A DNA stretch of 64,000 bases, from NCBI RefSeq assembly GCF_013403915.1, contig NZ_JABFDI010000005.1, positions 1 through 64,000 of the forward strand. The letters are read 5' to 3'. Below the pieces are notes generated by a model. It ran no database searches. It was not told where the DNA came from and worked only from the letters and a program-made list of their open reading frames with translations. How positions within the stretch are numbered: position 1 is the first letter of the stretch; each line of letters opens with the position of its first letter. This document shows, one piece after another, positions 45,325 to 53,864 of the stretch. Made by a program: the position numbers and the translations under genes. Source of the stretch: Winogradskyella pacifica (lineage in GTDB: Bacteria > Bacteroidota > Bacteroidia > Flavobacteriales > Flavobacteriaceae).

Positions 45325-46722
45325 ATGAAAAATCTTAGCAGATTATTTTTTGTCGCAGTGCTTATCGCAAGTTTTAGCACTTCTAATGCACAAGACAAGA
45401 ACAATCCATGGGCCATTACATTTGGAGCCAACGCAGTTGACTTTTACCCAGTAGGAGAAGACGCACCACAAGGAGACTATTTTGACGAATACTTTAATGC
45501 ATCTGATCACTGGAATTTCCTACCTTCACTTTCTACAGTATCTGTTTCTAGATACCTTAGTGATGGTTTTACTTTCACAGCAAAAGGATCTATAAACAGA
45601 ATTGAAAAATTTGGTTCTAATTCTGATCCTATTACAGGTGAAGAATCAACTAATGACGTTGATGATTTAACATATTATGGTGTTGATGGTAGAGTTTCTT
45701 ATAGCTTTATGGATATTATTAACTCTAACACAATTGACCCTTACTTAGGTGTTGGTGGTGGTTACACTTGGGTTGATGAAATTGGAGCTGGAACTTTAAA
45801 CGGAACTTTAGGAATCAAGTTTTGGTTATCTGAAAGTCTTGGTATAGATGTTCAGTCTACTTACAAGCATTCTTTCGAAGATTATTTACCAACACATTTC
45901 CAACATTCAGTTGGTCTTACGTTTAAGTTTGGTGGTACTGATACAGATGGTGATGGTATATATGATCAAGATGATGCTTGTCCTGAAGAAGCTGGTTTAG
46001 AGATCTTCAATGGTTGTCCAGATTCTGATAACGATGGTATTCAAGATTCAAAAGACGATTGTCCTAATGTTGCAGGTTTAGCTGAATTTAATGGTTGTCC
46101 TGATTCTGATGGTGATGGTGTAATGGATAAAGATGATAAGTGTCCAGATGTTGCTGGTTTAAAAACTTTAGGTGGTTGTCCAGATGCTGATGGTGACGGT
46201 GTTGCTGATGCTGATGATAATTGTCCAAACGAAGCAGGTCCTGCTGCAAACAGTGGATGTCCTTGGCCAGATACTGATGGTGACGGTGTATTAGATAAAG
46301 ATGATAAGTGTCCTAACGAAGCTGGAACTGTTGCAAACAATGGTTGTCCAGAAGTTAAGCCAACTGCTCCAGTAATGGAAACTTTAAATGAATACGCAAG
46401 ATCTATTTTATTTAATTCAGGTAAGGCAACTTTCCAGAAGCAAACTGATCAAGTATTACAGTCAATGGTAGCTATCTTTAAAGAATACCCACAAGCTAAC
46501 TTCTCTTTAGAAGGTCATACTGATTCTGATGGTTCTAAATCAATGAACCAAGCTTTATCTGAAAGAAGAGCAAGTGCAGTTAGAGATTACTTAATTGCTA
46601 ATGGTATTAGTGCTGATAGATTAACTGCTGCTGGTTTCGGTGAGTCTAATCCTATCGCTAGTAACAGTACAAGTGCTGGTAAAAAAGAAAACAGACGTGT
46701 AGAGGTGAAGTTGAAAAACTAA
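45325..46722 (+). CDS. OmpA family protein with thrombospondin type-3 repeats
   Basis: A 465-residue outer-membrane protein: signal peptide (about 1-22), an eight-strand beta barrel (about 25-205), five calcium-binding thrombospondin type-3 repeats (about 208-345, units such as DTDGDGIYDQDDACP), and a C-terminal OmpA peptidoglycan-binding domain (about 350-465: LEGHTDSDGSKSMNQALSERR, ADRLTAAGFGESNP, RRVEVKLK). It should anchor the outer membrane to the cell wall. The repeats are also repetitive at DNA level (45950-46350). A strong, possibly bidirectional terminator follows. Confidence 0.95.
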   Translation: MKNLSRLFFVAVLIASFSTSNAQDKNNPWAITFGANAVDFYPVGEDAPQGDYFDEYFNASDHWNFLPSLSTVSVSRYLSDGFTFTAKGSINRIEKFGSNSDPITGEESTNDVDDLTYYGVDGRVSYSFMDIINSNTIDPYLGVGGGYTWVDEIGAGTLNGTLGIKFWLSESLGIDVQSTYKHSFEDYLPTHFQHSVGLTFKFGGTDTDGDGIYDQDDACPEEAGLEIFNGCPDSDNDGIQDSKDDCPNVAGLAEFNGCPDSDGDGVMDKDDKCPDVAGLKTLGGCPDADGDGVADADDNCPNEAGPAANSGCPWPDTDGDGVLDKDDKCPNEAGTVANNGCPEVKPTAPVMETLNEYARSILFNSGKATFQKQTDQVLQSMVAIFKEYPQANFSLEGHTDSDGSKSMNQALSERRASAVRDYLIANGISADRLTAAGFGESNPIASNSTSAGKKENRRVEVKLKN

Positions 46723-46743
46723 TCACATCTAAAATATATTAAA

Positions 46744-46770
46744 AAAACGCCCCGATATTCGGGGCGTTTT
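46744..46770 (+). terminator. Strong terminator after the OmpA gene
   Basis: A perfect 12-base stem AAAACGCCCCGA/TCGGGGCGTTTT (46744-46755 and 46759-46770) with a 3-base loop. The A run on the left and the T run on the right allow either direction. Confidence 0.95.
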
Positions 46771-46783
46771 CTATTTTTATAGA

Positions 46784-49543
46784 ATGATAAGTTTTATAAA
46801 ATCGGTTCTCGTAGATCTTCAAAAGAAACACCTAAAATTAGAAGATTTATATTTTATTCTGCCAAGTAAACGTGCTGGTGTTTTTCTGAAGCACCACCTT
46901 TCTACATTAATAGATCAGCCTATATTTGCTCCTCAAATACTCAGTAGTGAAGAATTTGTAGAAGAGTTATCTGGTTTACAAAACCTGCCGAATACAGATT
47001 TACTATTTAGACTTTACGAAACGTATAAAGCGTTAACTAATGAAGAGGAACAAGAGTCTTTTGAGTCTTTTTCTAAATGGGCTCAAATCTTATTACAAGA
47101 CTTCAACGAGATTGATCGTTATCTTATACCTCAAGAACACATTTTTGATTACTTAAACGCTATCAAAGAGCTTCATCATTGGTCTTTAGATCCTGATCAA
47201 ACCGATCTGGTTAAAAATCATTTAAAGTTTTGGAAACAGCTTAAAAATTATTACACGGCCTTTACGGATAATCTATTGCAATCAAAACAAGGGTATCAAG
47301 GTTTAATTTATCGGGAAGCTGTAGATAATTTAGAATCTTACATGGACAATTGCAAAGGAAAAATCCATGTGTTTTTAGGTTTTAATGCTTTAAATACCGC
47401 TGAGTCTCAAATTATTCAGGGTTTACTGAAAAACGACTTGGCTCATATTTATTGGGATATTGATAAAGCATTTATTGATGATGCAATACATGATGCTGGT
47501 TTATTTACGAGACAGCATAGAAAGCAATGGAATTACTTTGAAACGCAACCTTTTAATTGGGTCAGTAATCATTATAACGAGCCAAAGAATATCCAAGCGA
47601 TTGGGATTCCTAAATTGGTTGGCCAAGCTAAATATATTGGTCAGCTGTTAGAGGAATTAACAGAAAAGGAGACTAATTTATCCAATATTGCTGTCGTTTT
47701 AGGTGAAGAACAACTATTACTTCCGGTATTAAATTCAATACCTAAGAATATAACTAAACTCAATGTTACCATGGGTTTGCCATTACAATTTGTGCCTTTG
47801 GCGTCGTTTTTTGAGCAATTATTTACCGTTCATAAACACAATCCGAAACAATTTTATTATAAAGATGTTATTGGCTTACTGTCGCATCCTTCCGTTTATC
47901 CATTGTTTGAAACTACACCCATAAACGCTTCAAGTGCTATAGTAGCAAATATTCAAAAAAATAACACGGTTTATATTACTGTGCACGAGCTTAAGGAACT
48001 TACAAGTTCGCATAAAGAACTTATAGAATTACTCTTTCAATCATGGAACGATAATCCGGAAACAGCTTTAAAATATTGTTCTCAATTGATTTTAAAAATG
48101 AAAGCCAATTTCGATAGCGAGAAACAAAATCACAGTTTAGAATTAGAATATTTATATCGCTTTAATACCTTATTTAATCAACTGTCCGAGTTAGATACGA
48201 CCTACAAGCACCTTAAATCAATTGTAGCACTACAATCTATTTACAAAGAACTGCTAAGCTCAGAAACTTTAGATTTTAAAGGAGAACCATTAGAAGGACT
48301 TCAAATTATGGGGATGTTAGAATCTCGTGTTTTAGATTTTGAAACAGTGATTATAAGTTCTGTAAATGAAGGTATTCTTCCTTCCGGAAAAACAAATAAT
48401 TCCTTTATCCCTTTCGATGTAAAAATTGAAAATAAACTACCAACCTTTAAAGAAAAGGATGCGGTTTACACCTATCACTTTTACCGACTTTTACAACGTG
48501 CTAAAAACGTATACATTTTATACAACACAGAAATTGATGCTTTAAAAGGCGGTGAAAAAAGTAGATTTTTAACACAGTTAGAAGTGGAAGGCATTCATGA
48601 TATAAAGAACACAATTATATCACCAGATGTTCCGATTATAGAACAGAAATTAATCGAAATAATAAAAACGCCTTCAGTAATTGAACAAATAAAAGTATTA
48701 TCTGGTAAAGGCTACTCCCCGTCGTCATTAACAAGCTATATTAGAAATCCTATGGATTTTTATTACGATAAAATTTTAGGAATTAAAGAATTTGATGAGG
48801 TTGAGGAAAACATCGCAGCGAATACTTTAGGCTCTGTTATTCATAATTCCTTAGAGGATTTTTACAAGCCACTAGAAGGCTCTATTTTAACTGTAGAACA
48901 TCTTAAAGATTTCAAAAGTCGCACTAAACAAATGGTCACCAAGCATTTTGAAGAACTCTACAACAAAGGTGGTTTTTCTCAAGGTAAAAATCTTATCATT
49001 TTTGAAATTGCCCAACGTTACATTTCAAATTTCTTAAACTTAGAACTAGAGAGTATTAAACAAGGCAATGAGATTAAAATTCTTTCTATTGAAGCTGATG
49101 AAGCTATCAATATTAAAATTGAAGGTTTAGATTTTCCTATTAAGTTAAAAGGGAAAGTGGATAGAATTGATAGCTTTAATGGCATGACTAGAGTTGTAGA
49201 TTATAAATCTGGTAAGGTGGAACAAAATAAAGTTGAAATTGTTAATTGGGAAGACTTGACTTCAGATTACGATAAGTATAGTAAATCGTTTCAAATTTTG
49301 TGTTATGCCTATATGATGCGACAACAAAACTTGATACAATTACCTATTGAAGCTGGAATTATTTCGTTTAAAAACTTAAGTGAAGGCTTATTGAAGTTCG
49401 GTAAAAAAGCGTCGTCTCATGCCAGATCAAAAGACCAATTAATTACGAATGAAACCTTAGATAATTTTGAAATAGAACTCAAAAAACTGATTTTAGAAAT
49501 CTGTAATCCAAAGCTTAATTTTACTGAAAAGGAACTCGACTAA
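46784..49543 (+). CDS. PD-(D/E)XK nuclease, AddB-like
   Basis: A 919-residue protein. The N-terminus (LYFILPSKRAGVFLKHHL) has the AddB helicase-like fold but lacks a Walker A GxGKT, so it should not hydrolyse ATP. The C-terminal RecB-type nuclease has LGSVIHNSLEDFYKP and the catalytic VVDYKSGK (about 804-812). The Cys that bind an iron-sulfur cluster in Bacillus AddB are not seen: the usual Cys-Pro-Phe position reads NPM. It is most likely the non-helicase partner of the AddA-like protein encoded at 40823. A hydrolase gene overlaps its stop by one base. Confidence 0.85.
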   Translation: MISFIKSVLVDLQKKHLKLEDLYFILPSKRAGVFLKHHLSTLIDQPIFAPQILSSEEFVEELSGLQNLPNTDLLFRLYETYKALTNEEEQESFESFSKWAQILLQDFNEIDRYLIPQEHIFDYLNAIKELHHWSLDPDQTDLVKNHLKFWKQLKNYYTAFTDNLLQSKQGYQGLIYREAVDNLESYMDNCKGKIHVFLGFNALNTAESQIIQGLLKNDLAHIYWDIDKAFIDDAIHDAGLFTRQHRKQWNYFETQPFNWVSNHYNEPKNIQAIGIPKLVGQAKYIGQLLEELTEKETNLSNIAVVLGEEQLLLPVLNSIPKNITKLNVTMGLPLQFVPLASFFEQLFTVHKHNPKQFYYKDVIGLLSHPSVYPLFETTPINASSAIVANIQKNNTVYITVHELKELTSSHKELIELLFQSWNDNPETALKYCSQLILKMKANFDSEKQNHSLELEYLYRFNTLFNQLSELDTTYKHLKSIVALQSIYKELLSSETLDFKGEPLEGLQIMGMLESRVLDFETVIISSVNEGILPSGKTNNSFIPFDVKIENKLPTFKEKDAVYTYHFYRLLQRAKNVYILYNTEIDALKGGEKSRFLTQLEVEGIHDIKNTIISPDVPIIEQKLIEIIKTPSVIEQIKVLSGKGYSPSSLTSYIRNPMDFYYDKILGIKEFDEVEENIAANTLGSVIHNSLEDFYKPLEGSILTVEHLKDFKSRTKQMVTKHFEELYNKGGFSQGKNLIIFEIAQRYISNFLNLELESIKQGNEIKILSIEADEAINIKIEGLDFPIKLKGKVDRIDSFNGMTRVVDYKSGKVEQNKVEIVNWEDLTSDYDKYSKSFQILCYAYMMRQQNLIQLPIEAGIISFKNLSEGLLKFGKKASSHARSKDQLITNETLDNFEIELKKLILEICNPKLNFTEKELD

Positions 49544-50382
49544 TGATAATTGATAAAAACATAATTTTAGAAAGAGACGGTAAAAAACCGATCTTAATTG
49601 ATGCCTTTTATTCTGAAGATAAAACAAATCAACCTATCATCATATTCTGCCATGGTTATAAAGGGTTTAAAGATTGGGGAGCATGGAACCTAATGGCAGA
49701 AGCTTTTGCTAAAGCCGGATTTTGCTTTATTAAATTCAACTTTTCTCATAATGGAGGTACTATGGAAAATCCTATTGATTTTCCTGATTTGGAAGCTTTT
49801 GGAAATAACAATTACACTAAAGAATTAGATGATTTAGAGGCTGTTATGACTTGGTCTCAAAATCGTTTCGAATCTAATTTAAAGATAAACACTAATGCTA
49901 TTTGTCTAATAGGGCACAGTCGTGGTGGAGGTATTGCGATATTAAAAGCTTCGGAAGATCAACGAGTCACCAAGCTTATTACATTAGCAAGTGTTAGTAA
50001 TTTTGAAAATAGATTTGGTACAGAAGAAGTGATTCAAAAATGGAAAGAAGATGGTGTTAAGTATGTTGTAAACGGTAGAACGAAACAGCAAATGCCTCAT
50101 TATTATCAATTTTTTGAAGATTTTAAAGCGCATGAAAAAAGCCTGAATATTGAATCTGCCACCAAACAAATAGACATTCCAATTCTCATTATTCATGGTG
50201 ATAACGATACAGCTGTAAATATAAATGAAGCCTACAGTATTTACGAATGGAGCAGAAATAGCAAGTTAGAAATTATTACAGGAGCGGATCATGTGTTTAA
50301 TACCAAACATCCTTGGAACGAAAATAATCCTTCAGGCGAGTTAAACACAGTAATAAACAGTATTATTGACTTTGTGAAATAA
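49543..50382 (+). CDS. Alpha/beta hydrolase
   Basis: A 279-residue soluble hydrolase with the nucleophile elbow GHSRGGG (Ser about 125), oxyanion HGYKG after the third strand, catalytic Asp in IIHGDNDTAVN and His in GADHVF. It resembles the dienelactone hydrolase/acyl esterase superfamily, and the substrate is not evident. The gene starts with ATG overlapping the stop of the nuclease gene (TAATG), which suggests co-translation although no functional link is obvious. Confidence 0.85.
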   Translation: MIIDKNIILERDGKKPILIDAFYSEDKTNQPIIIFCHGYKGFKDWGAWNLMAEAFAKAGFCFIKFNFSHNGGTMENPIDFPDLEAFGNNNYTKELDDLEAVMTWSQNRFESNLKINTNAICLIGHSRGGGIAILKASEDQRVTKLITLASVSNFENRFGTEEVIQKWKEDGVKYVVNGRTKQQMPHYYQFFEDFKAHEKSLNIESATKQIDIPILIIHGDNDTAVNINEAYSIYEWSRNSKLEIITGADHVFNTKHPWNENNPSGELNTVINSIIDFVK

Positions 50383-50407
50383 AAAAAGCATGCCTAACGC
50401 ATGCTTT
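50381..50407 (-). terminator. Terminator of the tRNA-Ala transcript
   Basis: A 9-base stem AAAGCATGC/GCATGCTTT (50385-50393 and 50399-50407) with a 5-base loop. A run of seven A at 50381-50387 gives a T run on the minus strand, 4 bases after the tRNA end. Confidence 0.8.
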
Positions 50408-50410
50408 CTG

Positions 50411-50484
50411 TGGAGAAGATCGGGCTCGAACCGACGACCTCTTGACTGCCAGTCAAGCACTCTAGCCAACTGAGCTACATCCCC
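50411..50484 (-). tRNA. tRNA-Ala, anticodon GGC
   Basis: A 74-base cloverleaf on the minus strand: acceptor stem GGGGATG, D arm GCTC-GAGT, anticodon loop CTGGCAG giving GGC, a 5-base variable loop, and T loop TTCGAGC. The G3-U70 pair, the alanine identity element, is present. A U6-U67 mismatch occurs in the acceptor stem. The discriminator is A73, and CCA is not encoded. Its own terminator follows. Confidence 0.95.
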
Positions 50485-50525
50485 AAATAATTATTAATAA
50501 TAGATTAGTAAAAGTAAACAATAAA

Positions 50526-51026
50526 ATGATTCGTTTAGCAGAAGAAAAAGATATTCAAACAATTTTAGAAATCACAAAATCTTGTGCTAAATCCATGATT
50601 TCTAACGGTGTTTTTCAATGGAACGACGAATATCCAAATTTGTCTGCTTTTCAAAATGATATAAAGCGTAACGAGCTTTATGTTTTAGAGTTAGATAAGG
50701 TTGTTAAAGGTTGCATTGTAATTTCTACACTTATGGATTCGGAATATATACCTATTGAGTGGTTGACTAAAAATGAAAACAATATTTATATTCATCGATT
50801 GGCAGTTCATCCAGAACTTCAAGGCAAGGGTTATGCGCAGCAACTGATGTCGTTTGCAGAGCAATTTGCTATTGACAACCGCTATAGCTCTATTCGATTA
50901 GATACCTTTTCGCAGAACAAAAGAAACCAAAAGTTTTACGAACTTCGCGGTTATAAACGATTAGGAGATATTTACTTTCCAAAGCAAAGTGAATTTCCTT
51001 TTCATTGTTACGAACTAGTATTGTGA
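50526..51026 (+). CDS. GNAT family N-acetyltransferase
   Basis: A 166-residue GNAT-fold protein with the acetyl-CoA-binding motif IHRLAVHPELQGKGYAQQLM (Gln/Gly-x-Gly-x at about 97-104) and a C-terminal FYELRGYKRLGDIYF strand. It would transfer an acetyl group to an amine of a small molecule or protein; the acceptor cannot be told. The MATE transporter gene overlaps its stop by four bases (GTGA), so both are probably one unit. Confidence 0.88.
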   Translation: MIRLAEEKDIQTILEITKSCAKSMISNGVFQWNDEYPNLSAFQNDIKRNELYVLELDKVVKGCIVISTLMDSEYIPIEWLTKNENNIYIHRLAVHPELQGKGYAQQLMSFAEQFAIDNRYSSIRLDTFSQNKRNQKFYELRGYKRLGDIYFPKQSEFPFHCYELVL

Positions 51027-52357
51027 GCACATCTATAACTTTAAAACAAATTAACAAATTGGCGATTCCTGCTTTAATTGCGGGAGTGTCTGAGCCTATT
51101 TTATCTTTAACTGATGCAGCCATTATTGGTAATATGGAACAGAATGCTACAACATCTTTGGCAGCAGTTGGTATTGTAACGACATTTTTATCCATGTTAA
51201 TTTGGGTCTTAGGCCAAACTCGAAGTGCTATTTCTTCAATTATTTCACAATACTTAGGTGCCGGAAATGTGGAAGCCGTGAAGAATTTACCTGCTCAAGC
51301 TATCTTTGTAATTACAACACTCAGTCTTTTAATTATAGCCATTACATACCCATTGGCTTCTCATATTTTTAAACTTTACAATGCCTCGGGCGACATTCTA
51401 AATTATAGTGTAGACTATTATCAAATTCGGGTTTTTGGATTTCCCTTTACCTTGTTTACCATCGCTGTTTTTGGAACTTTTAGAGGGCTTCAAAACACCT
51501 ATTTCCCAATGTTAATTGCTATTTCTGGTGCATTGGCGAATATTATTTTAGATTTTGCTTTTGTTTATGGTATTGAAGGGGTTATACCTGCCATGCATAT
51601 CAAAGGTGCGGCTTATGCTAGTGTTCTTGCTCAATTGATTATGGCGTTACTTTCAGCATATTATTTACTCAAAAAAACAGATATTCCTTTAATCGCAAAG
51701 TTGCCTTTTAATCCTGAAATGAAACGTTTTACGCTAATGATTCTTAATTTATTCATTAGAACTATCGCGCTAAATATTGCCTTGTATTTTGGAACGAGTT
51801 TCGCTACAAAATATGGTGAGAGTTATATCGCAGCCTATACTATTGCTATAAATCTTTGGTTTTTAGGAGCTTTTCTTATTGATGGTTATGCAAGTGCTGG
51901 TAATATTTTATCAGGAAAATTGTTGGGTGCAAAAGATTATAAAAGCCTTTTAGAATTAAGTAATAAACTGATTAAATATGGCATTGTAGTTGGACTTTTT
52001 ATTGGCATCATTGGTGCTGTATTCTATTATCCTTTAGGCAATCTATTTAGCAATGACGAAGCAGTATTGACTGAATTCTACAACGTGTTTTGGATTGTTT
52101 TGGCCATGCAACCTCTATGTGCCTTAGCCTTTATTTTCGATGGTGTTTTTAAAGGACTTGGTAAAATGAAATACCTCAGAAATGTGTTGGTTTTTTCTAC
52201 GCTGGTTGTTTTTGTACCTATTATTTTTTGGACGGATGCTTTAGACTATAAACTTTACGGCATTTTTATAGCATTTACATTTTGGATGATTGCTCGCGGT
52301 TTACCATTAATTATAAAATTTCGAAAAACATTTATAACGCTTGCCCAAAACAACTAA
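51023..52357 (+). CDS. MATE family efflux transporter
   Basis: A polytopic protein of about 444 residues with 12 predicted helices and the MATE repeat pattern (LAIPALIAGVSEPILSLTDAAI, LGAGNVEAVKNLPAQA, GTFRGLQNTYFPM, FDGVFKGLGKMKYLRNV). It would export drugs or metabolites in exchange for Na+ or H+. The frame is open from a TTG at 51005, but the GTG at 51023 forms a GTGA overlap with the preceding stop and yields a normal N-terminus, so it is preferred. Confidence 0.92.
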   Translation: MSTSITLKQINKLAIPALIAGVSEPILSLTDAAIIGNMEQNATTSLAAVGIVTTFLSMLIWVLGQTRSAISSIISQYLGAGNVEAVKNLPAQAIFVITTLSLLIIAITYPLASHIFKLYNASGDILNYSVDYYQIRVFGFPFTLFTIAVFGTFRGLQNTYFPMLIAISGALANIILDFAFVYGIEGVIPAMHIKGAAYASVLAQLIMALLSAYYLLKKTDIPLIAKLPFNPEMKRFTLMILNLFIRTIALNIALYFGTSFATKYGESYIAAYTIAINLWFLGAFLIDGYASAGNILSGKLLGAKDYKSLLELSNKLIKYGIVVGLFIGIIGAVFYYPLGNLFSNDEAVLTEFYNVFWIVLAMQPLCALAFIFDGVFKGLGKMKYLRNVLVFSTLVVFVPIIFWTDALDYKLYGIFIAFTFWMIARGLPLIIKFRKTFITLAQNN

Positions 52358-52384
52358 ATTTGAATCATAAATTATTTTAAGTAA

Positions 52385-52561
52385 ATGAACCTAATTATAG
52401 CAATTCTTCAAGAGGTTAATATTGACGAAAAACTAAAAGGTGCGCCAGATAGTGGTTATGGCGTCGGTGTTTTTATAGGCTCGCTCTTGCCTTTTTTAAT
52501 TTTGGTCGGACTTGCTTATATAGTTTATAGGTATAACAAAAACAGATATAAAGACGAATAA
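52385..52561 (+). CDS. Very small single-helix membrane protein (58 residues)
   Basis: An ORF of 58 codons with ATG and TAA. The protein starts MNLIIAILQEVNIDEKLKGAP, then has one hydrophobic segment (about 27-49, VGVFIGSLLPFLILVGLAYI) and a basic end (YRYNKNRYKDE). It fits the gap after the MATE gene on the same strand and is followed after one base by another small membrane ORF. Composition is protein-like, but no family is recognised; conservation has not been tested. Confidence 0.5.
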   Translation: MNLIIAILQEVNIDEKLKGAPDSGYGVGVFIGSLLPFLILVGLAYIVYRYNKNRYKDE

Positions 52562-52562
52562 C

Positions 52563-52661
52563 ATGGATATACTTGGTTTTTTTAGTGGAAATGGCCTATT
52601 CTTAATTTTAGGAATAGTGCTTATTATTGTCTATTTCTATAATAAAAAGAAAAGACGCTAA
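52563..52661 (+). CDS. Tiny single-helix membrane peptide (32 residues)
   Basis: An ORF of 32 codons starting one base after the stop of the 58-residue ORF. It reads MDILGFFSGNGLFLILGIVL followed by IIVYFYNKKKRR: one membrane helix with a strongly basic tail. Such peptides occur as small regulators of membrane complexes or as type I toxins; there is no antisense RNA signal that I can see. Support is limited to composition and placement. Confidence 0.35.
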   Translation: MDILGFFSGNGLFLILGIVLIIVYFYNKKKRR

Positions 52662-52667
52662 AAGTAT

Positions 52668-53297
52668 TTAACGAGTTTTTAGCCAACCTGTAATACTCAA
52701 TCTTTGTGTATTTACAGGTTTTACTTCGTGCTCTAATTCTTGGCTTTCAAAAATAACTACTTTGCCAGGAAATGGATAAATAATCTTGTCTTCACCGTCT
52801 AAATAAAGGACCAATTCACCACCGTTTTCAGGTTTCCAATCTTCACTATTTAAGTAACACACAAAAGATAATTTACGTCTATCATCATTCTGAAACGTGT
52901 CTAAATGACGTTTGTAATAGGTGTCCTTAGGGTAAATGGCATAATGGAATTCCTTCTGATTAATACCTAAAAAACAAGTGCGATTTAAGTAATCTTTTAA
53001 ATCATTAATTTTATTGAAGAATAATTGTTCGGCAAAATTGATGACGTTTTCATCTATCCAAAGAATAATATCACCACGTACAGCTTTTTTAACGAGCTCG
53101 TTAGTTTTATTCCCAATAGCCGATTTTTTAAACGCATCTTCTTCATACTTTAGAAGCAACGAATGCCGTAAAGCAATTACTTCATCTTCTGAAAAAAAAT
53201 CATCAACAATACTATATTTTTGCGATGAGATGTCTGAAATAACACGCTCATAAAGCGCATTTTCAACAAACGGAATAGCTTCAAAAAGACTGCTCAC
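52668..53297 (-). CDS. 2-oxoglutarate/Fe(II)-dependent oxygenase (prolyl hydroxylase-like)
   Basis: A 209-residue double-stranded beta-helix protein with the Fe(II) facial triad His131-x-Asp133 (RHLDTF) and His190 (ELEHEV) and the 2-oxoglutarate-binding Arg199 (QRLSITGW). It belongs to the prolyl 4-hydroxylase alpha-like group; bacterial relatives hydroxylate proteins such as EF-Tu or free substrates. The best start is GTG at 53297, because no ATG occurs in the first 100 codons. It is convergent with the small membrane ORFs. Confidence 0.85.
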   Translation of the reverse strand: MSSLFEAIPFVENALYERVISDISSQKYSIVDDFFSEDEVIALRHSLLLKYEEDAFKKSAIGNKTNELVKKAVRGDIILWIDENVINFAEQLFFNKINDLKDYLNRTCFLGINQKEFHYAIYPKDTYYKRHLDTFQNDDRRKLSFVCYLNSEDWKPENGGELVLYLDGEDKIIYPFPGKVVIFESQELEHEVKPVNTQRLSITGWLKTR

Positions 53298-53384
53298 GTT
53301 AGGCTAAGCCAAGAATTAGTTTTCATAGTTTCTAAAAAAAGTAGTCAAATGTAGACTAAAAACCGATTCCTTTTACATTTATAA

Positions 53385-53392
53385 TATCTTTG
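53385..53392 (+). promoter_or_regulatory. -7 element of the queD-lpxH promoter
   Basis: TATCTTTG exactly matches TAnnTTTG, with the queD ATG 20 bases downstream at 53412. Confidence 0.5.
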
Positions 53393-53411
53393 CACTATAA
53401 TTTAGAATCGC

Positions 53412-53864
53412 ATGAGCAAAATTCGCATTACAAAACAGTTTTCTTTTGAAACAGGTCACGCACTTTATGGTTACGATGGTAAGTGTAAAAATGTACATGG
53501 CCATAGTTACCGACTTTATGTAACTGTAATTGGAACTCCAATTTCGGATGCTTCTAACGTGAAATTCGGAATGGTGATCGATTTCGGTGATTTAAAGAAA
53601 ATTGTAAAAGAGGATATTGTAGATGTTTTCGATCATGCTACGGTTTTTAATAAGAACACACCACACGTTGATTTAGCCAAAGAATTACAAGATAGAGATC
53701 ACAACGTTTTATTAGTAGATTACCAGCCAACAAGTGAAATGATGGTCATTGATTTTGCGGAAAAAATAAAACAGCGTTTACCTGATAACATCAAATTACA
53801 TTCATTAAGACTTTCTGAAACAGCGTCTTCTTTCGCAGAATGGTTTGCTAGTGATAATGAATAA
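53412..53864 (+). CDS. queD: 6-carboxytetrahydropterin synthase / PTPS family
   Basis: A 150-residue T-fold enzyme with zinc ligands His16, His29 and His31 and catalytic Cys25 (GKCKNVHGHSYRL), plus the C-terminal LRLSETASSFAEWF. In bacteria this is normally QueD, making 6-carboxy-5,6,7,8-tetrahydropterin on the queuosine pathway; a 6-pyruvoyl-tetrahydropterin synthase role is also possible. No queC or queE is adjacent. It overlaps lpxH by 8 bases, so the two are co-transcribed. Confidence 0.88.
   Translation: MSKIRITKQFSFETGHALYGYDGKCKNVHGHSYRLYVTVIGTPISDASNVKFGMVIDFGDLKKIVKEDIVDVFDHATVFNKNTPHVDLAKELQDRDHNVLLVDYQPTSEMMVIDFAEKIKQRLPDNIKLHSLRLSETASSFAEWFASDNE

Noticed and set aside
46041-46340. 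Antisense ORF of 99 codons opposite the OmpA repeat region
   Set aside because: It is a shadow produced by the repetitive, Asp/Gly-rich codons of the thrombospondin type-3 repeats; Ser/Pro-rich repeats in the antisense frame are a composition artefact.
45950-46350. Tandem DNA repeats suggesting a CRISPR or satellite
   Set aside because: The repeats are in frame and encode calcium-binding type-3 repeats; there are no unique spacers.
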